Source of the DNA: an uncultured Oscillospiraceae bacterium
Lineage (GTDB): Bacteria > Bacillota > Clostridia > Oscillospirales > Oscillospiraceae
Length of the DNA stretch: 14,922 nucleotides
Assembly (NCBI GenBank): GCA_934661735.1
Contig: CAKUJN010000051.1
Location: forward strand, 1-14,922
Direction: 5' to 3'
Positions 7,107 through 13,965 of the stretch are shown piece by piece. The notes beneath the pieces are model-generated. The model was not told the DNA's origin. It saw only the letters and a list, made by a program, of their open reading frames with translations, and ran no database searches. Made by a program: the position numbers and the translations under genes. The first letter of the stretch is position 1; the number at the start of each line of letters is the position of its first letter.

Positions 7107-7129
7107 CAATATTTGATACAAAAATATTG
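7107..7129. promoter_or_regulatory. candidate ROK operator palindrome
   Basis: CAATATT (7107-7113) and its inverse AATATTG (7123-7129) flank a 9-base spacer in the divergent intergenic region. The right half overlaps the -35 of the repressor gene's promoter. AT-rich long palindromes of about 20 bp are usual operators for ROK regulators such as NagC and XylR. CAATAT words recur at 7014-7020 and 7047-7052, the latter overlapping the -35 of the leftward promoter. Binding is inferred. Confidence 0.5.
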
Positions 7130-7155
7130 ATTTATACAGAAGCATATGTTATTCT
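7127..7155 (+). promoter_or_regulatory. promoter of the ROK regulator gene
   Basis: TTGATT (7127-7132) and TATTCT (7150-7155) are separated by 17 bases, with an extended -10 TGT at 7147-7149. Predicted initiation near 7162 falls after an upstream in-frame ATG at 7158, which supports translation from 7191. Confidence 0.6.
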
Positions 7156-7190
7156 GAATGCAGGTCATTTTAATTCGGAGGGTATATTAT

Positions 7191-8423
7191 ATGGTACGCA
7201 CACGCAGCACGCGGCTCATTGAATACAGCAGCTCCCAGCAGACGATCAAATATAACAACACCATGCTTCTGTTCAACCTTATCCGCGACCGGATGCCGAT
7301 CTCCCGCGCGGGGCTGGCGCGGCTGTGTCCCCTGTCGGCCTCGACGATCTCCAATCTGGTGGACGATCTGCTGAAAAACGAGTGGATCATCGAAACCGAG
7401 TCGGTCCAGGCCTCGGCGCGCGGACGAAGGTCCGTCATGCTGGAGGTCAACGCACGGCGCGGCTATGTCGCGACGGTCGAGCTGCTGGGCCGCGACTTTA
7501 TCTGCACGCTCTACAACATCGGACTTCAGAAAATCGCGGGCACGCGCGTGCGCAATACGCTGTACACCGGCGCGACAATCGCCGATTCGCTGCGTGATCT
7601 GCTGGCGGCGCAGCGAATCCCCTCCTGCCTGCTGCTGGGCATTCATCTGATTTTCCCGGGCGTGGTCGATCCGGTCAACGGAGACCTTATCCGCTCGACG
7701 GTGTTTCCCAGCGAGGACATTATCGACCGGCACATGGTCACGCAGCTGAAAAAGCGCTATCCCGACACGCATGTGATGATCAGCAGCAACGGCACCATCA
7801 TCGCCTTTGAGGAGTTCATCAAGCGCGACGACGTTTCCCCGCTTCCCCTGCTGTCGCTGAACATCGACGAGGCCATTTTCGGCGGCGTCGTGCTGAGCGA
7901 TGAGAGCGAGCTGACCAACTACTGCTTCCCGCTGGAAATCGGGCACACCATCGTCGACTGCAACGGCAGGCTCTGCAAATGCGCCAACCACGGATGTCTG
8001 GAAACGCTCTGCGCCACGCCGATTCTGTTCCGCGAGCTGAACGAAAAGGCCGGCACGCAGCTGTCCTATTCCGAGGAATTCGGCATGGACTGCAACGTGA
8101 CGGCCATGAAGGAGGTCGCCGTTCTGCTGGAGCAGGGCGACGCGGCGGTTATGGGCGTACTCGAGCGCTATGCATACGCGCTGTGCTGCGGGCTGATCAG
8201 CGTGATCAATCTGTTCCACATCTGCACCATCCGCATCGGCGGCGACCTTGCGATTCTCGGCGAGCCGTTCCTGGAGCTGCTGAAAAAGACGCTCTATACG
8301 CGCTTTTTCCCGCTGAACAACCTCTATCAGCCGCAGCTGAAGCTGTTCGTCAGCGATTATGAGCAGGTGCGCCTTGCCGCGACCATCATGTGTCTGGACG
8401 TTCTGTTCCGCGAGGAGCTGTGA
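7191..8423 (+). CDS. ROK-family transcriptional repressor (NagC/XylR-like)
   Basis: This 410-residue protein has an N-terminal winged helix-turn-helix (about 20-75; ISRAGLARLCPLSASTISNL at 37-56 is the recognition unit) fused to a ROK sugar-kinase-like domain (about 90-405). The ROK zinc site is intact: EIGH (His252) and LCKCANHGC (Cys262, Cys264, Cys269) followed by LET. The sugar-kinase active site is altered: the usual Asn-Asp loop reads ISSNGTIIAF (197-206), and the GIGxG loop reads DEAIFGGVV. It therefore most likely senses a sugar and binds DNA without phosphorylating it. The start at 7191 is preferred because GGAGGG (7177-7182) is 8 bases upstream. Divergent placement and a shared palindrome-bearing intergenic region indicate that it represses the leftward transporter unit, and perhaps itself, until the ligand appears. 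Confidence 0.93.
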   Translation: MVRTRSTRLIEYSSSQQTIKYNNTMLLFNLIRDRMPISRAGLARLCPLSASTISNLVDDLLKNEWIIETESVQASARGRRSVMLEVNARRGYVATVELLGRDFICTLYNIGLQKIAGTRVRNTLYTGATIADSLRDLLAAQRIPSCLLLGIHLIFPGVVDPVNGDLIRSTVFPSEDIIDRHMVTQLKKRYPDTHVMISSNGTIIAFEEFIKRDDVSPLPLLSLNIDEAIFGGVVLSDESELTNYCFPLEIGHTIVDCNGRLCKCANHGCLETLCATPILFRELNEKAGTQLSYSEEFGMDCNVTAMKEVAVLLEQGDAAVMGVLERYAYALCCGLISVINLFHICTIRIGGDLAILGEPFLELLKKTLYTRFFPLNNLYQPQLKLFVSDYEQVRLAATIMCLDVLFREEL

Positions 8424-8447
8424 CGGCGGCACTGCCGGACAAATCCG

Positions 8448-8485
8448 AAAAAGCGCCGCGGGGAATTCCATTCCCCGCGGCGCTT
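8448..8485 (-). terminator. terminator of the LCP / tRNA-editing unit
   Basis: Arms 8451-8466 and 8470-8485 form a perfect 16-bp GC-rich stem with a 3-base loop. Read leftward, the stem runs into TTTTT (8452-8448) and follows the stop codon of the gene ending at 8504. Read rightward, the same stem lies 27 bases after the ROK gene but lacks a U-tract, so it may only slow that convergent transcript. Confidence 0.85.
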
Positions 8486-8503
8486 CCGCAAATACCGGTA
8501 TGA

Positions 8504-9070
8504 TTAAGTCTGTTCGGCCTCCGGCTCGGGCAGATCAACGACGGCCGGCTGGTGGTGCACATGCGGCAGGAACGTGTCCAGAAGATCGCGCATGGCGATG
8601 CAGAGCGTCGAGGTGTTAATGCACGGATGGCAGCCGACAGCTTCCGCCTCGTACACGGGCCGGTCGATTACCAGCCGGACATGGTTGTCCGGATCGTTCA
8701 TCAGGCCCAGAATGCTGACGGAGCCAGGCGTGATATCGAGGTATTTCTCCATATCCGCCGCGTCGGCAAACGACAGGCGCGACACGCCAAGCTGCTTTGA
8801 AAGGTCCTTTGTTTTGAAAACCTTTTCCCCCTCCAGCATCAGCAGGTAGAAATCCGTTTTCTGACGGTTGCAGAGGAAGAGGTTCTTGCAGATTTTCTCG
8901 CCGAGGACCGTTTCGACCGCCTCGCACGCCTCGATGGTGTCCGCGTGGTCATGGTCGACGCGGGCATACGGGATGTGCAGCGCGTCCAGCAGATCATAGC
9001 ACGCGGCTTCCTTTTGCAGGCGGCCGGTCATATCCGCCGGACGGCCCGAATAACGTTCAGAGATGTTCAT
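8504..9070 (-). CDS. YbaK/ProX-type prolyl-tRNA editing protein (Ala-tRNAPro deacylase-like, PrdX family)
   Basis: This 188-residue cytoplasmic protein resembles free-standing ProRS INS-like editing domains, which hydrolyse alanine mis-attached to tRNAPro. Marks include the conserved lysine in ICKNLFL (Lys62), GSVSILGLMND (116-126) and the signature GCHPCINTSTLCI (146-158), equivalent to the family HPxxNTAT motif. Its stop precedes the terminator at 8448-8485. The start at 9070 lies only 4 bases after the LCP stop codon (TAA-AAAT-ATG) and has no clear ribosome binding site, which suggests translational coupling. An alternative ATG at 9031, preceded by GGCGGAT, would give 175 residues starting MTGRLQKEAAC, closer to the usual family N-terminus. 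The pairing with a cell-wall gene has no obvious functional logic. The family assignment is firm; the exact mischarged tRNA is inferred. Confidence 0.88.
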   Translation of the reverse strand: MNISERYSGRPADMTGRLQKEAACYDLLDALHIPYARVDHDHADTIEACEAVETVLGEKICKNLFLCNRQKTDFYLLMLEGEKVFKTKDLSKQLGVSRLSFADAADMEKYLDITPGSVSILGLMNDPDNHVRLVIDRPVYEAEAVGCHPCINTSTLCIAMRDLLDTFLPHVHHQPAVVDLPEPEAEQT

Positions 9071-9074
9071 ATTT

Positions 9075-10688
9075 TTATCCGACACGGATGTACAGATCCG
9101 ATACGGCCACTCCTTTTTCATAGGGATTGCAGAGGGTGTTGACGGTTTCCGCCACGCCGGCGGCGTCCAGCACATAGTACGACCCGCCCGCGATATCCGT
9201 CGCCGCGCCGGGGAGCGTGGCGGTCCGGATGTCCGACCGGTCGCACAGCATCAGCGTCTCGGCCATCCAGAGATAGTTGGCGGTGGTGAAGCTGGCGGAG
9301 GTGGATTCGCGCAGCAGCTTCAAAACGGATGGCAGGGCGATTGCACCGCGGACGGAGACCCACTGGTCAAGCGCGGCGCTGATAAACTGCCGCTGGACCG
9401 AAACGCGGCCCAGATCAGCCGTCGGATAGCCGGAGCGGAAGCGCAGAAGCTGAATCGCGTGCGCGCCGTCCAGCTTCTGCTCGCCGGCGGACAGATCGAT
9501 GGTCAGATTCTGGCTGGGGTCGGAATAGTGCATATCCATCGGCACGTCAAAGGTGACGCCGCCCATGCGGTCGATCATTTTCTCCAGCGCGGACATATCG
9601 ATCAGCAGATAGCCGTCCGGACGGAAGCCGATGATTTCGGTGACGCGCTCGAGGAGCTCGTTGATGCCGTTCTCTCCGCCGCCGGCCCAGCCGTAGGCGG
9701 AATTGATCTTCGGAACGGAATATTCGCAGTAGACCAGCGTGTCGCGCGGAATGCTGACCAGACTGATGCTGTGGGCCTCGCGGTCGAGCATCATCAGCAT
9801 CATCGTGTCCGTGCGGTAGCCGCCCTCGTCCACGCCCGCCAGAAAAATCGTGCTGCAGTTGCGGCGGCGCGTGCCGGAGGGCTCGTCCGTTCTGGGCTGG
9901 CGCGCCGTGCCAAACATGACGGCGCAGAAAATCACCAGCAGGCCCATGAGAATCAGGATGAGGTTCCGCAGGCCGTGCCGCTTTTTGACCGGCGGCTGCG
10001 CAGAAGAAGATCGGTCCTGCGGATACATCTGCTCCACGCCTTCGCGCTGGGCGACGGTGTGCGGGTCCCTGCCCTGCTCATAGAGCCACTGGGCGTATTC
10101 CTCGCTGTCGGGATGGGGCGCGGGCCGCGGCTGAAGGCGGCTGCGGCGCGGCTTTTTATGACGCTGCTCCAGCTCGCGCATTTTCTCCGCCTCCTCCTCT
10201 TCTCTCGCGCGCAGCTCCTGCTCGCGCGCAAGGCGCTCCTGCTCGCGCTCGCGCTCATACTGCGCGCGCTTCGCGGCCTGATAGGCGGGGCGCGACTGCT
10301 CATAGAATGTCAGCGGTGGGAACACAAGCGGCTGCGTCCGCGCAAGCGGATCGTCGTCCGGCTCGGCCGCGGGCGCTTCGGGCGTTTCGGCGACGTCCGG
10401 CTCGGGCGACGTCTCGCCGTAGAATTTTTCATAGTCGATGTGTACGTCGTCCGCGCTGACAGGCGTCTGCTGACGCGGCGGGAGCGGCTCTGTCTGCGGA
10501 GGCTCAGGCACAGCGGGCTCCGGCACATCCGGCACGGCCGCCGGCGCTTCGCCGTCTGACAGCAGGCTTTTCACATCGGCAAGAAGCTCGTCCAGATCGA
10601 CATCCGGATCGTTCGGTTGCTGCGCGTCGGGCTCTGGGCCGTCCGCGTCCGGCAGCGCGCCACTGTACAGATCATTGATATCCGGCAT
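9075..10688 (-). CDS. LytR-CpsA-Psr (LCP) family cell-wall ligase with long cytosolic N-terminus
   Basis: This 537-residue protein has a single membrane helix (about 241-260). The extracellular LCP domain (about 280-440) attaches undecaprenyl-linked glycopolymers to peptidoglycan. LCP residues are visible: RTDTMMLMML (292-301), SIPRDTLV (312-319) and LLRFRSGYPTADLGRVSVQR (414-433), with the Arg/Asp/Arg set that binds pyrophosphate and metal. The N-terminal 235 residues are unusual: acidic and proline-rich to about 130, then an Arg/Glu-rich coiled coil (about 137-182), then a basic stretch before the helix. LCP enzymes usually have only a short cytosolic tail. The ATG at 10688 is chosen because GGAAAGGAG lies 8 bases upstream; a TTG two codons earlier is too close to that site. 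A strong promoter lies at 10750-10778. Confidence 0.92.
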   Translation of the reverse strand: MPDINDLYSGALPDADGPEPDAQQPNDPDVDLDELLADVKSLLSDGEAPAAVPDVPEPAVPEPPQTEPLPPRQQTPVSADDVHIDYEKFYGETSPEPDVAETPEAPAAEPDDDPLARTQPLVFPPLTFYEQSRPAYQAAKRAQYEREREQERLAREQELRAREEEEAEKMRELEQRHKKPRRSRLQPRPAPHPDSEEYAQWLYEQGRDPHTVAQREGVEQMYPQDRSSSAQPPVKKRHGLRNLILILMGLLVIFCAVMFGTARQPRTDEPSGTRRRNCSTIFLAGVDEGGYRTDTMMLMMLDREAHSISLVSIPRDTLVYCEYSVPKINSAYGWAGGGENGINELLERVTEIIGFRPDGYLLIDMSALEKMIDRMGGVTFDVPMDMHYSDPSQNLTIDLSAGEQKLDGAHAIQLLRFRSGYPTADLGRVSVQRQFISAALDQWVSVRGAIALPSVLKLLRESTSASFTTANYLWMAETLMLCDRSDIRTATLPGAATDIAGGSYYVLDAAGVAETVNTLCNPYEKGVAVSDLYIRVG

Positions 10689-10716
10689 CCGCAAAGCTCC
10701 TTTCCCGTCTTAATTT

Positions 10717-10733
10717 CCGCGGAAATACCGCGG
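10717..10733. other. hairpin in the LCP gene leader
   Basis: CCGCGG occurs at 10717-10722 and 10728-10733 with five bases between. Each copy is its own reverse complement, so they pair as a short GC stem in the 5' leader between the promoter and ribosome binding site. It may affect leader stability. Confidence 0.5.
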
Positions 10734-10749
10734 CGCAGACTGATAAGGT

Positions 10750-10778
10750 ATTATAGCGTATTTTTTCCATTTTGTAAA
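10750..10778 (-). promoter_or_regulatory. promoter of the LCP / tRNA-editing unit
   Basis: On the minus strand, TTTACA (10773-10778) and a perfect TATAAT (10750-10755) are 17 bases apart, upstream of the ATG at 10688. It is back-to-back with the rightward promoter at 10818-10846. Confidence 0.85.
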
Positions 10779-10817
10779 CACCCGCCGCAAAGCGCCGCGA
10801 CGCTGTAGCGCAGGTTC

Positions 10818-10846
10818 TTGCAAACGCGGCGGGCGCATGGTATAGT
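10818..10846 (+). promoter_or_regulatory. promoter of the DUF362 ferredoxin-like gene
   Basis: TTGCAA (10818-10823) and TATAGT (10841-10846) are separated by exactly 17 bases and lie 27 bases before the TTG start at 10874, just upstream of GGGAGG. Confidence 0.8.
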
Positions 10847-10873
10847 TGAGAAAAACATTCGGGAGGTTTTGTC

Positions 10874-12025
10874 TTGAACTACGACGTCAGCATCGTCCCC
10901 TGCTCCGGCTATGCGCCGGAGGAATGCCGCGAGGCGCTTACGCAGGCGCTTGCGCCCGTCGGCGGACTGGACTGGGTCACGGCCGGCATGCGCATCGCCG
11001 TCAAGGTCAATCTGGTCGCCGCCATGAAGCCCGAGGAGGCCGCCACGCCGCATCCGGCGCTTTTGTGCGAGCTGGTCCGGATGCTGACGGCGCGCGGCGC
11101 GTCGGTCGTCCTGGGCGACAGCCCCGGCGGGCTGTACAACGCGGCGCATCTGGCGCGCGTCTATGACGCGACCGGCATGCACGCGTGCGAGGCGCTGGGC
11201 GCGGCGCTGAATCAGGACTTTTCGCAGGCGGAAGCCGTGTTCCCCGAGGCCGCGGCAGCAAGGCGCTTTACCTATACGGCGTGGCTGGACGGCGCGGACG
11301 CGGTCATCGACTTCTGCAAGCTGAAAACGCACGGCATGATGGGCATGACCTGCGCCGTCAAGAACTTTTTCGGCGTGATTCCAGGCACGATGAAGCCGGA
11401 ATACCACTATAAATACCCGAAAACCGAGGATTTCTCCGACATGTTGGTCGACCTGTATGAGTATTTCAGGCCCCGCCTGTGCATCTGCGACGCGGTCGTC
11501 GGCATGGAGGGCAACGGTCCGACCAAGGGCACGCCGCGCAGAATCGGCTGTGTGATGGCCGCTGGGAGCGGCCATTCGCTGGACCTGCTGGCCAGCCGCC
11601 TGATCGGCCTGACGCCCGACGAGGTGCCGACGCTGGCCGCCGCGAAGCGCCGCGGGCTGATTCCGGCTTCGCCGGATGATCTGTCCGTTTCCGGCGATCC
11701 CGCGCCGTTTATCCAGCCGGATTTTCAGACGATTCCCTCGCAGGCCAGCGTCTTTTTCCGCAAGGGCGGCGACGGCCCCGTCGGGAAGCTGATTGACAGC
11801 CTCATGTTCCACGTGCTTACGCCGTGCCCGCAGCTGGACGCGCCCGCGTGCATCGGCTGCAAAAAATGCGCGAATATCTGTCCGGCAAAGGCCATCACCA
11901 TGCAAGGCGGCAGGCCGCGCATCGACCGTGGAACGTGCATTCACTGCTTCTGCTGTCAGGAGTTCTGCCCGAAGGGGGCCATGAAGGTCCACAGGCCGCT
12001 GATTGCGCGTCTGCTGAACCGCTGA
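10874..12025 (+). CDS. DUF362 protein with two 4Fe-4S ferredoxin motifs
   Basis: This 383-residue cytoplasmic protein combines an N-terminal DUF362 domain (about 1-290) with a C-terminal two-cluster ferredoxin domain. The first cluster motif is CIGCKKCANICPAK (Cys326, 329, 332, 336) and the second CIHCFCCQEFCPKG (Cys355, 358, 361, 365). DUF362 landmarks include IAVKVNL (41-47), VVLGDSPGG (78-86), CKLKTHGMMGMT (148-159) and AVKNFFGVIPG (161-171). The family is widespread in anaerobes and is thought to act in electron transfer or iron-sulfur chemistry, but its reaction is not established. The start is TTG at 10874, with GGGAGG 7 bases upstream. The gene has its own promoter and lies 133 bases before the acyl-CoA synthetase gene, which also has one. 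No terminator is seen between them. Confidence 0.92.
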   Translation: MNYDVSIVPCSGYAPEECREALTQALAPVGGLDWVTAGMRIAVKVNLVAAMKPEEAATPHPALLCELVRMLTARGASVVLGDSPGGLYNAAHLARVYDATGMHACEALGAALNQDFSQAEAVFPEAAAARRFTYTAWLDGADAVIDFCKLKTHGMMGMTCAVKNFFGVIPGTMKPEYHYKYPKTEDFSDMLVDLYEYFRPRLCICDAVVGMEGNGPTKGTPRRIGCVMAAGSGHSLDLLASRLIGLTPDEVPTLAAAKRRGLIPASPDDLSVSGDPAPFIQPDFQTIPSQASVFFRKGGDGPVGKLIDSLMFHVLTPCPQLDAPACIGCKKCANICPAKAITMQGGRPRIDRGTCIHCFCCQEFCPKGAMKVHRPLIARLLNR

Positions 12026-12058
12026 GTGCACAAATGCGGCGGAAAATTCATAAATTGG

Positions 12059-12118
12059 TTGCGTTTTCGGAAATTTCAGGATATAATGCCAGATAGCGGC
12101 GTCCGGTGTGTGGGACGC
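12059..12118 (+). promoter_or_regulatory. promoter and leader hairpin of the acyl-CoA synthetase gene
   Basis: TTGCGT (12059-12064) and a perfect TATAAT (12082-12087) are 17 bases apart. A hairpin with arms GCGTCC (12099-12104) and GGACGC (12113-12118) falls in the first bases of the predicted leader. The promoter is clear by match; the hairpin role is unknown. Confidence 0.7.
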
Positions 12119-12158
12119 GGCAAACAGGTGTGTGAAAAGAAAGGATGACAACAATTAT

Positions 12159-13904
12159 ATGAGCATTTCTTCGTCGGCTCCGTGGCTGAAATACTACGGC
12201 GATGTTCCGCATCATCTGGAATATCCGCAGAAATCCATCTATGAGATGGTCGCTGCCGCGGCAGAGAAATTCCCGAAAAACTACGCCTATGAGTTCATGG
12301 GCAAAAAAACGACGTTTGCCGAGTTTGTGCGGCACATCGACGACACGGCAAGGGCGTACCTCGCCATGGGCATTCACAAGGGCGACAAGGTCACGATCTG
12401 CATGCCCAACTGCCCGCAGGCGCTCAACAGCTTCTACGCGCTCAACCGCATCGGCGCAGTCTCCAACATGATTCATCCGCTTTCGGCGGCAGGCGAGATC
12501 AAGCACTATCTCAATTTCTCGCACTCGCGCGCCATTCTGACGCTGGATCAGTTCTACGAAAAGATCGCGCCCGTCATGGAGGAGCTGGACGACCCCGACT
12601 GCAAGCTCCTTCTCGCCCGCATTCAGGACGAGCTTCTGCCGCATCTGGCGGTGGGCTACGCGCTGACCAAGGGCCGCAAAACGCCGAAGCCGCCGAAGCG
12701 CGGCGGCTATATCTGGTGGAACGAGTTCATGCGCACCGGCGCGAAGCGCAATCTGCCGCTGCCGAAATCGCTCTCCGCGGCGAACGACTGCGCCTCCATC
12801 CTCTACTCCGGCGGCACGACCGGCACCACAAAGGGCATCATGCTCAGCAACATGAACTTCAACGCCCTCGGCCTGCAAACCATTGCGGCCAGCGGCTTTG
12901 CGCCCATCAACGGCATGAAGATGCTTTCGGTCATGCCCATCTTCCACGGCTTCGGCCTTGGCATCGGTATTCACACCGCACTCATCGGCGGCGCGTGCTG
13001 CATTCTGGTCCCGCAGTTCAACGTCAAGACGTATGCGGAGCTTCTGATCAAGAAGCAGCCGAACATCATCCCTGGCGTGCCTACGCTGTTTGAGGCGCTG
13101 CTGCGGGCGGAGAAGCTGGAAAACGCCGATCTCAGCTGCCTCAAGGGCGTGTTCTGCGGCGGCGACAGCCTGTCCATCGAGCTGAAGAAAAAGGTCGACG
13201 CGTTCCTCAAGGCGCATAATGCCTCCGTCCAGATCCGTCAGGGCTACGGTCTGACCGAGTGCGTCACGGCAAGCTGCCTGACGCCGAAGGATTATAACCG
13301 CGTCGGCTCCATCGGCGTGCCGTTCCCCGATACATATTATAAGATCGTCAAGCCGGGCACCACGGACGAGCTGGACGCCGACATCGAGGGCGAAATCTGC
13401 ATCTCCGGTCCGTCGGTCATGCTGTGCTATATGGACAACCCCGAGGAAACGGCGGCAACGCTCCGCCGTCACGCCGACGGCCGCATCTGGATGCACTCCG
13501 GTGACCTTGGAAAGATGGACGAGGACGGCTTTGTCTACTTCTCCCAGCGCATCAAGCGCATGATCATCACCTCCGGCTACAACGTCTATCCAGGCCAGCT
13601 GGAGAATATCATCGACGGCCACGAGAAGGTGCTGCTGTCCTGCGTCATCGGCGTCAAGGACGCGTACAAGATGCAGAAGGTCAAGGCCTTCGTCGTCCTG
13701 CGCCCAGGCTATGAGCCGAGCGAGGAGATCAAGCAGGAAATTCTGACCTACTGCCGCGGACACATCGCAAAATACGCCATGCCGTACGACATCGAGTTCC
13801 GCGCCGAGCTTCCCAAGACGCTGGTCGGCAAGGTCGCCTACCGCGTTCTGGAGGAAGAGGAGGAGGACCGCCGCAAGCAGGCCGAGGCGGAGGAAAACGC
13901 GTAA
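12159..13904 (+). CDS. AMP-forming acyl-CoA synthetase / fatty-acid CoA ligase
   Basis: This 581-residue cytoplasmic adenylating enzyme activates a carboxylic acid with ATP and transfers it to CoA. ANL-superfamily motifs appear in order: YSGGTTGTTKGIML (216-229) for ATP phosphates, IFHGFG (261-266), GYGLTE (362-367), HSGDLGKMDEDGF (446-458) with Asp449, and the hinge-lysine region PKTLVGKVAYR (552-562) with Lys558. This full set indicates an active enzyme. The length and layout fit long- or medium-chain fatty acyl-CoA synthetases; the acid chain length is not readable. The tail (about 564-581) is acidic, Glu/Lys-rich and probably disordered. ATG at 12159 is preferred, although AAAGGA is about 13 bases away, which is loose; a GTG frame opening at 12108 is unlikely. 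The next gene, a membrane acyltransferase, follows after 61 bases. Confidence 0.93.
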   Translation: MSISSSAPWLKYYGDVPHHLEYPQKSIYEMVAAAAEKFPKNYAYEFMGKKTTFAEFVRHIDDTARAYLAMGIHKGDKVTICMPNCPQALNSFYALNRIGAVSNMIHPLSAAGEIKHYLNFSHSRAILTLDQFYEKIAPVMEELDDPDCKLLLARIQDELLPHLAVGYALTKGRKTPKPPKRGGYIWWNEFMRTGAKRNLPLPKSLSAANDCASILYSGGTTGTTKGIMLSNMNFNALGLQTIAASGFAPINGMKMLSVMPIFHGFGLGIGIHTALIGGACCILVPQFNVKTYAELLIKKQPNIIPGVPTLFEALLRAEKLENADLSCLKGVFCGGDSLSIELKKKVDAFLKAHNASVQIRQGYGLTECVTASCLTPKDYNRVGSIGVPFPDTYYKIVKPGTTDELDADIEGEICISGPSVMLCYMDNPEETAATLRRHADGRIWMHSGDLGKMDEDGFVYFSQRIKRMIITSGYNVYPGQLENIIDGHEKVLLSCVIGVKDAYKMQKVKAFVVLRPGYEPSEEIKQEILTYCRGHIAKYAMPYDIEFRAELPKTLVGKVAYRVLEEEEEDRRKQAEAEENA

Positions 13905-13918
13905 GCATATCGTCATTT

Positions 13919-13945
13919 CGTGCGGGCCGGTATCCGGCCCGCACG
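13919..13945. other. stem-loop between acyl-CoA synthetase and acyltransferase genes
   Basis: Arms 13919-13930 and 13934-13945 form a perfect 12-bp GC-rich stem with a 3-base loop, between the stop codon and the AAAGGAGG site of the next gene. No U-tract follows, so it may be a partial terminator or an RNA stability element, and the downstream gene may be read through. Confidence 0.7.
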
Positions 13946-13965
13946 CATTCGTAAAGGAGGATTTC

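Noticed and set aside
7170..8471. 433-codon minus-strand open frame opposite the ROK gene
   Set aside because: It is antisense to a gene with intact helix-turn-helix and zinc motifs; the translation is Gln/Arg/Ala-rich and shadow-like.
10751..12154. 467-codon minus-strand open frame opposite the DUF362 gene
   Set aside because: It is a shadow frame; it would also start downstream of the coding gene's end and run through both promoters at 10750-10846.
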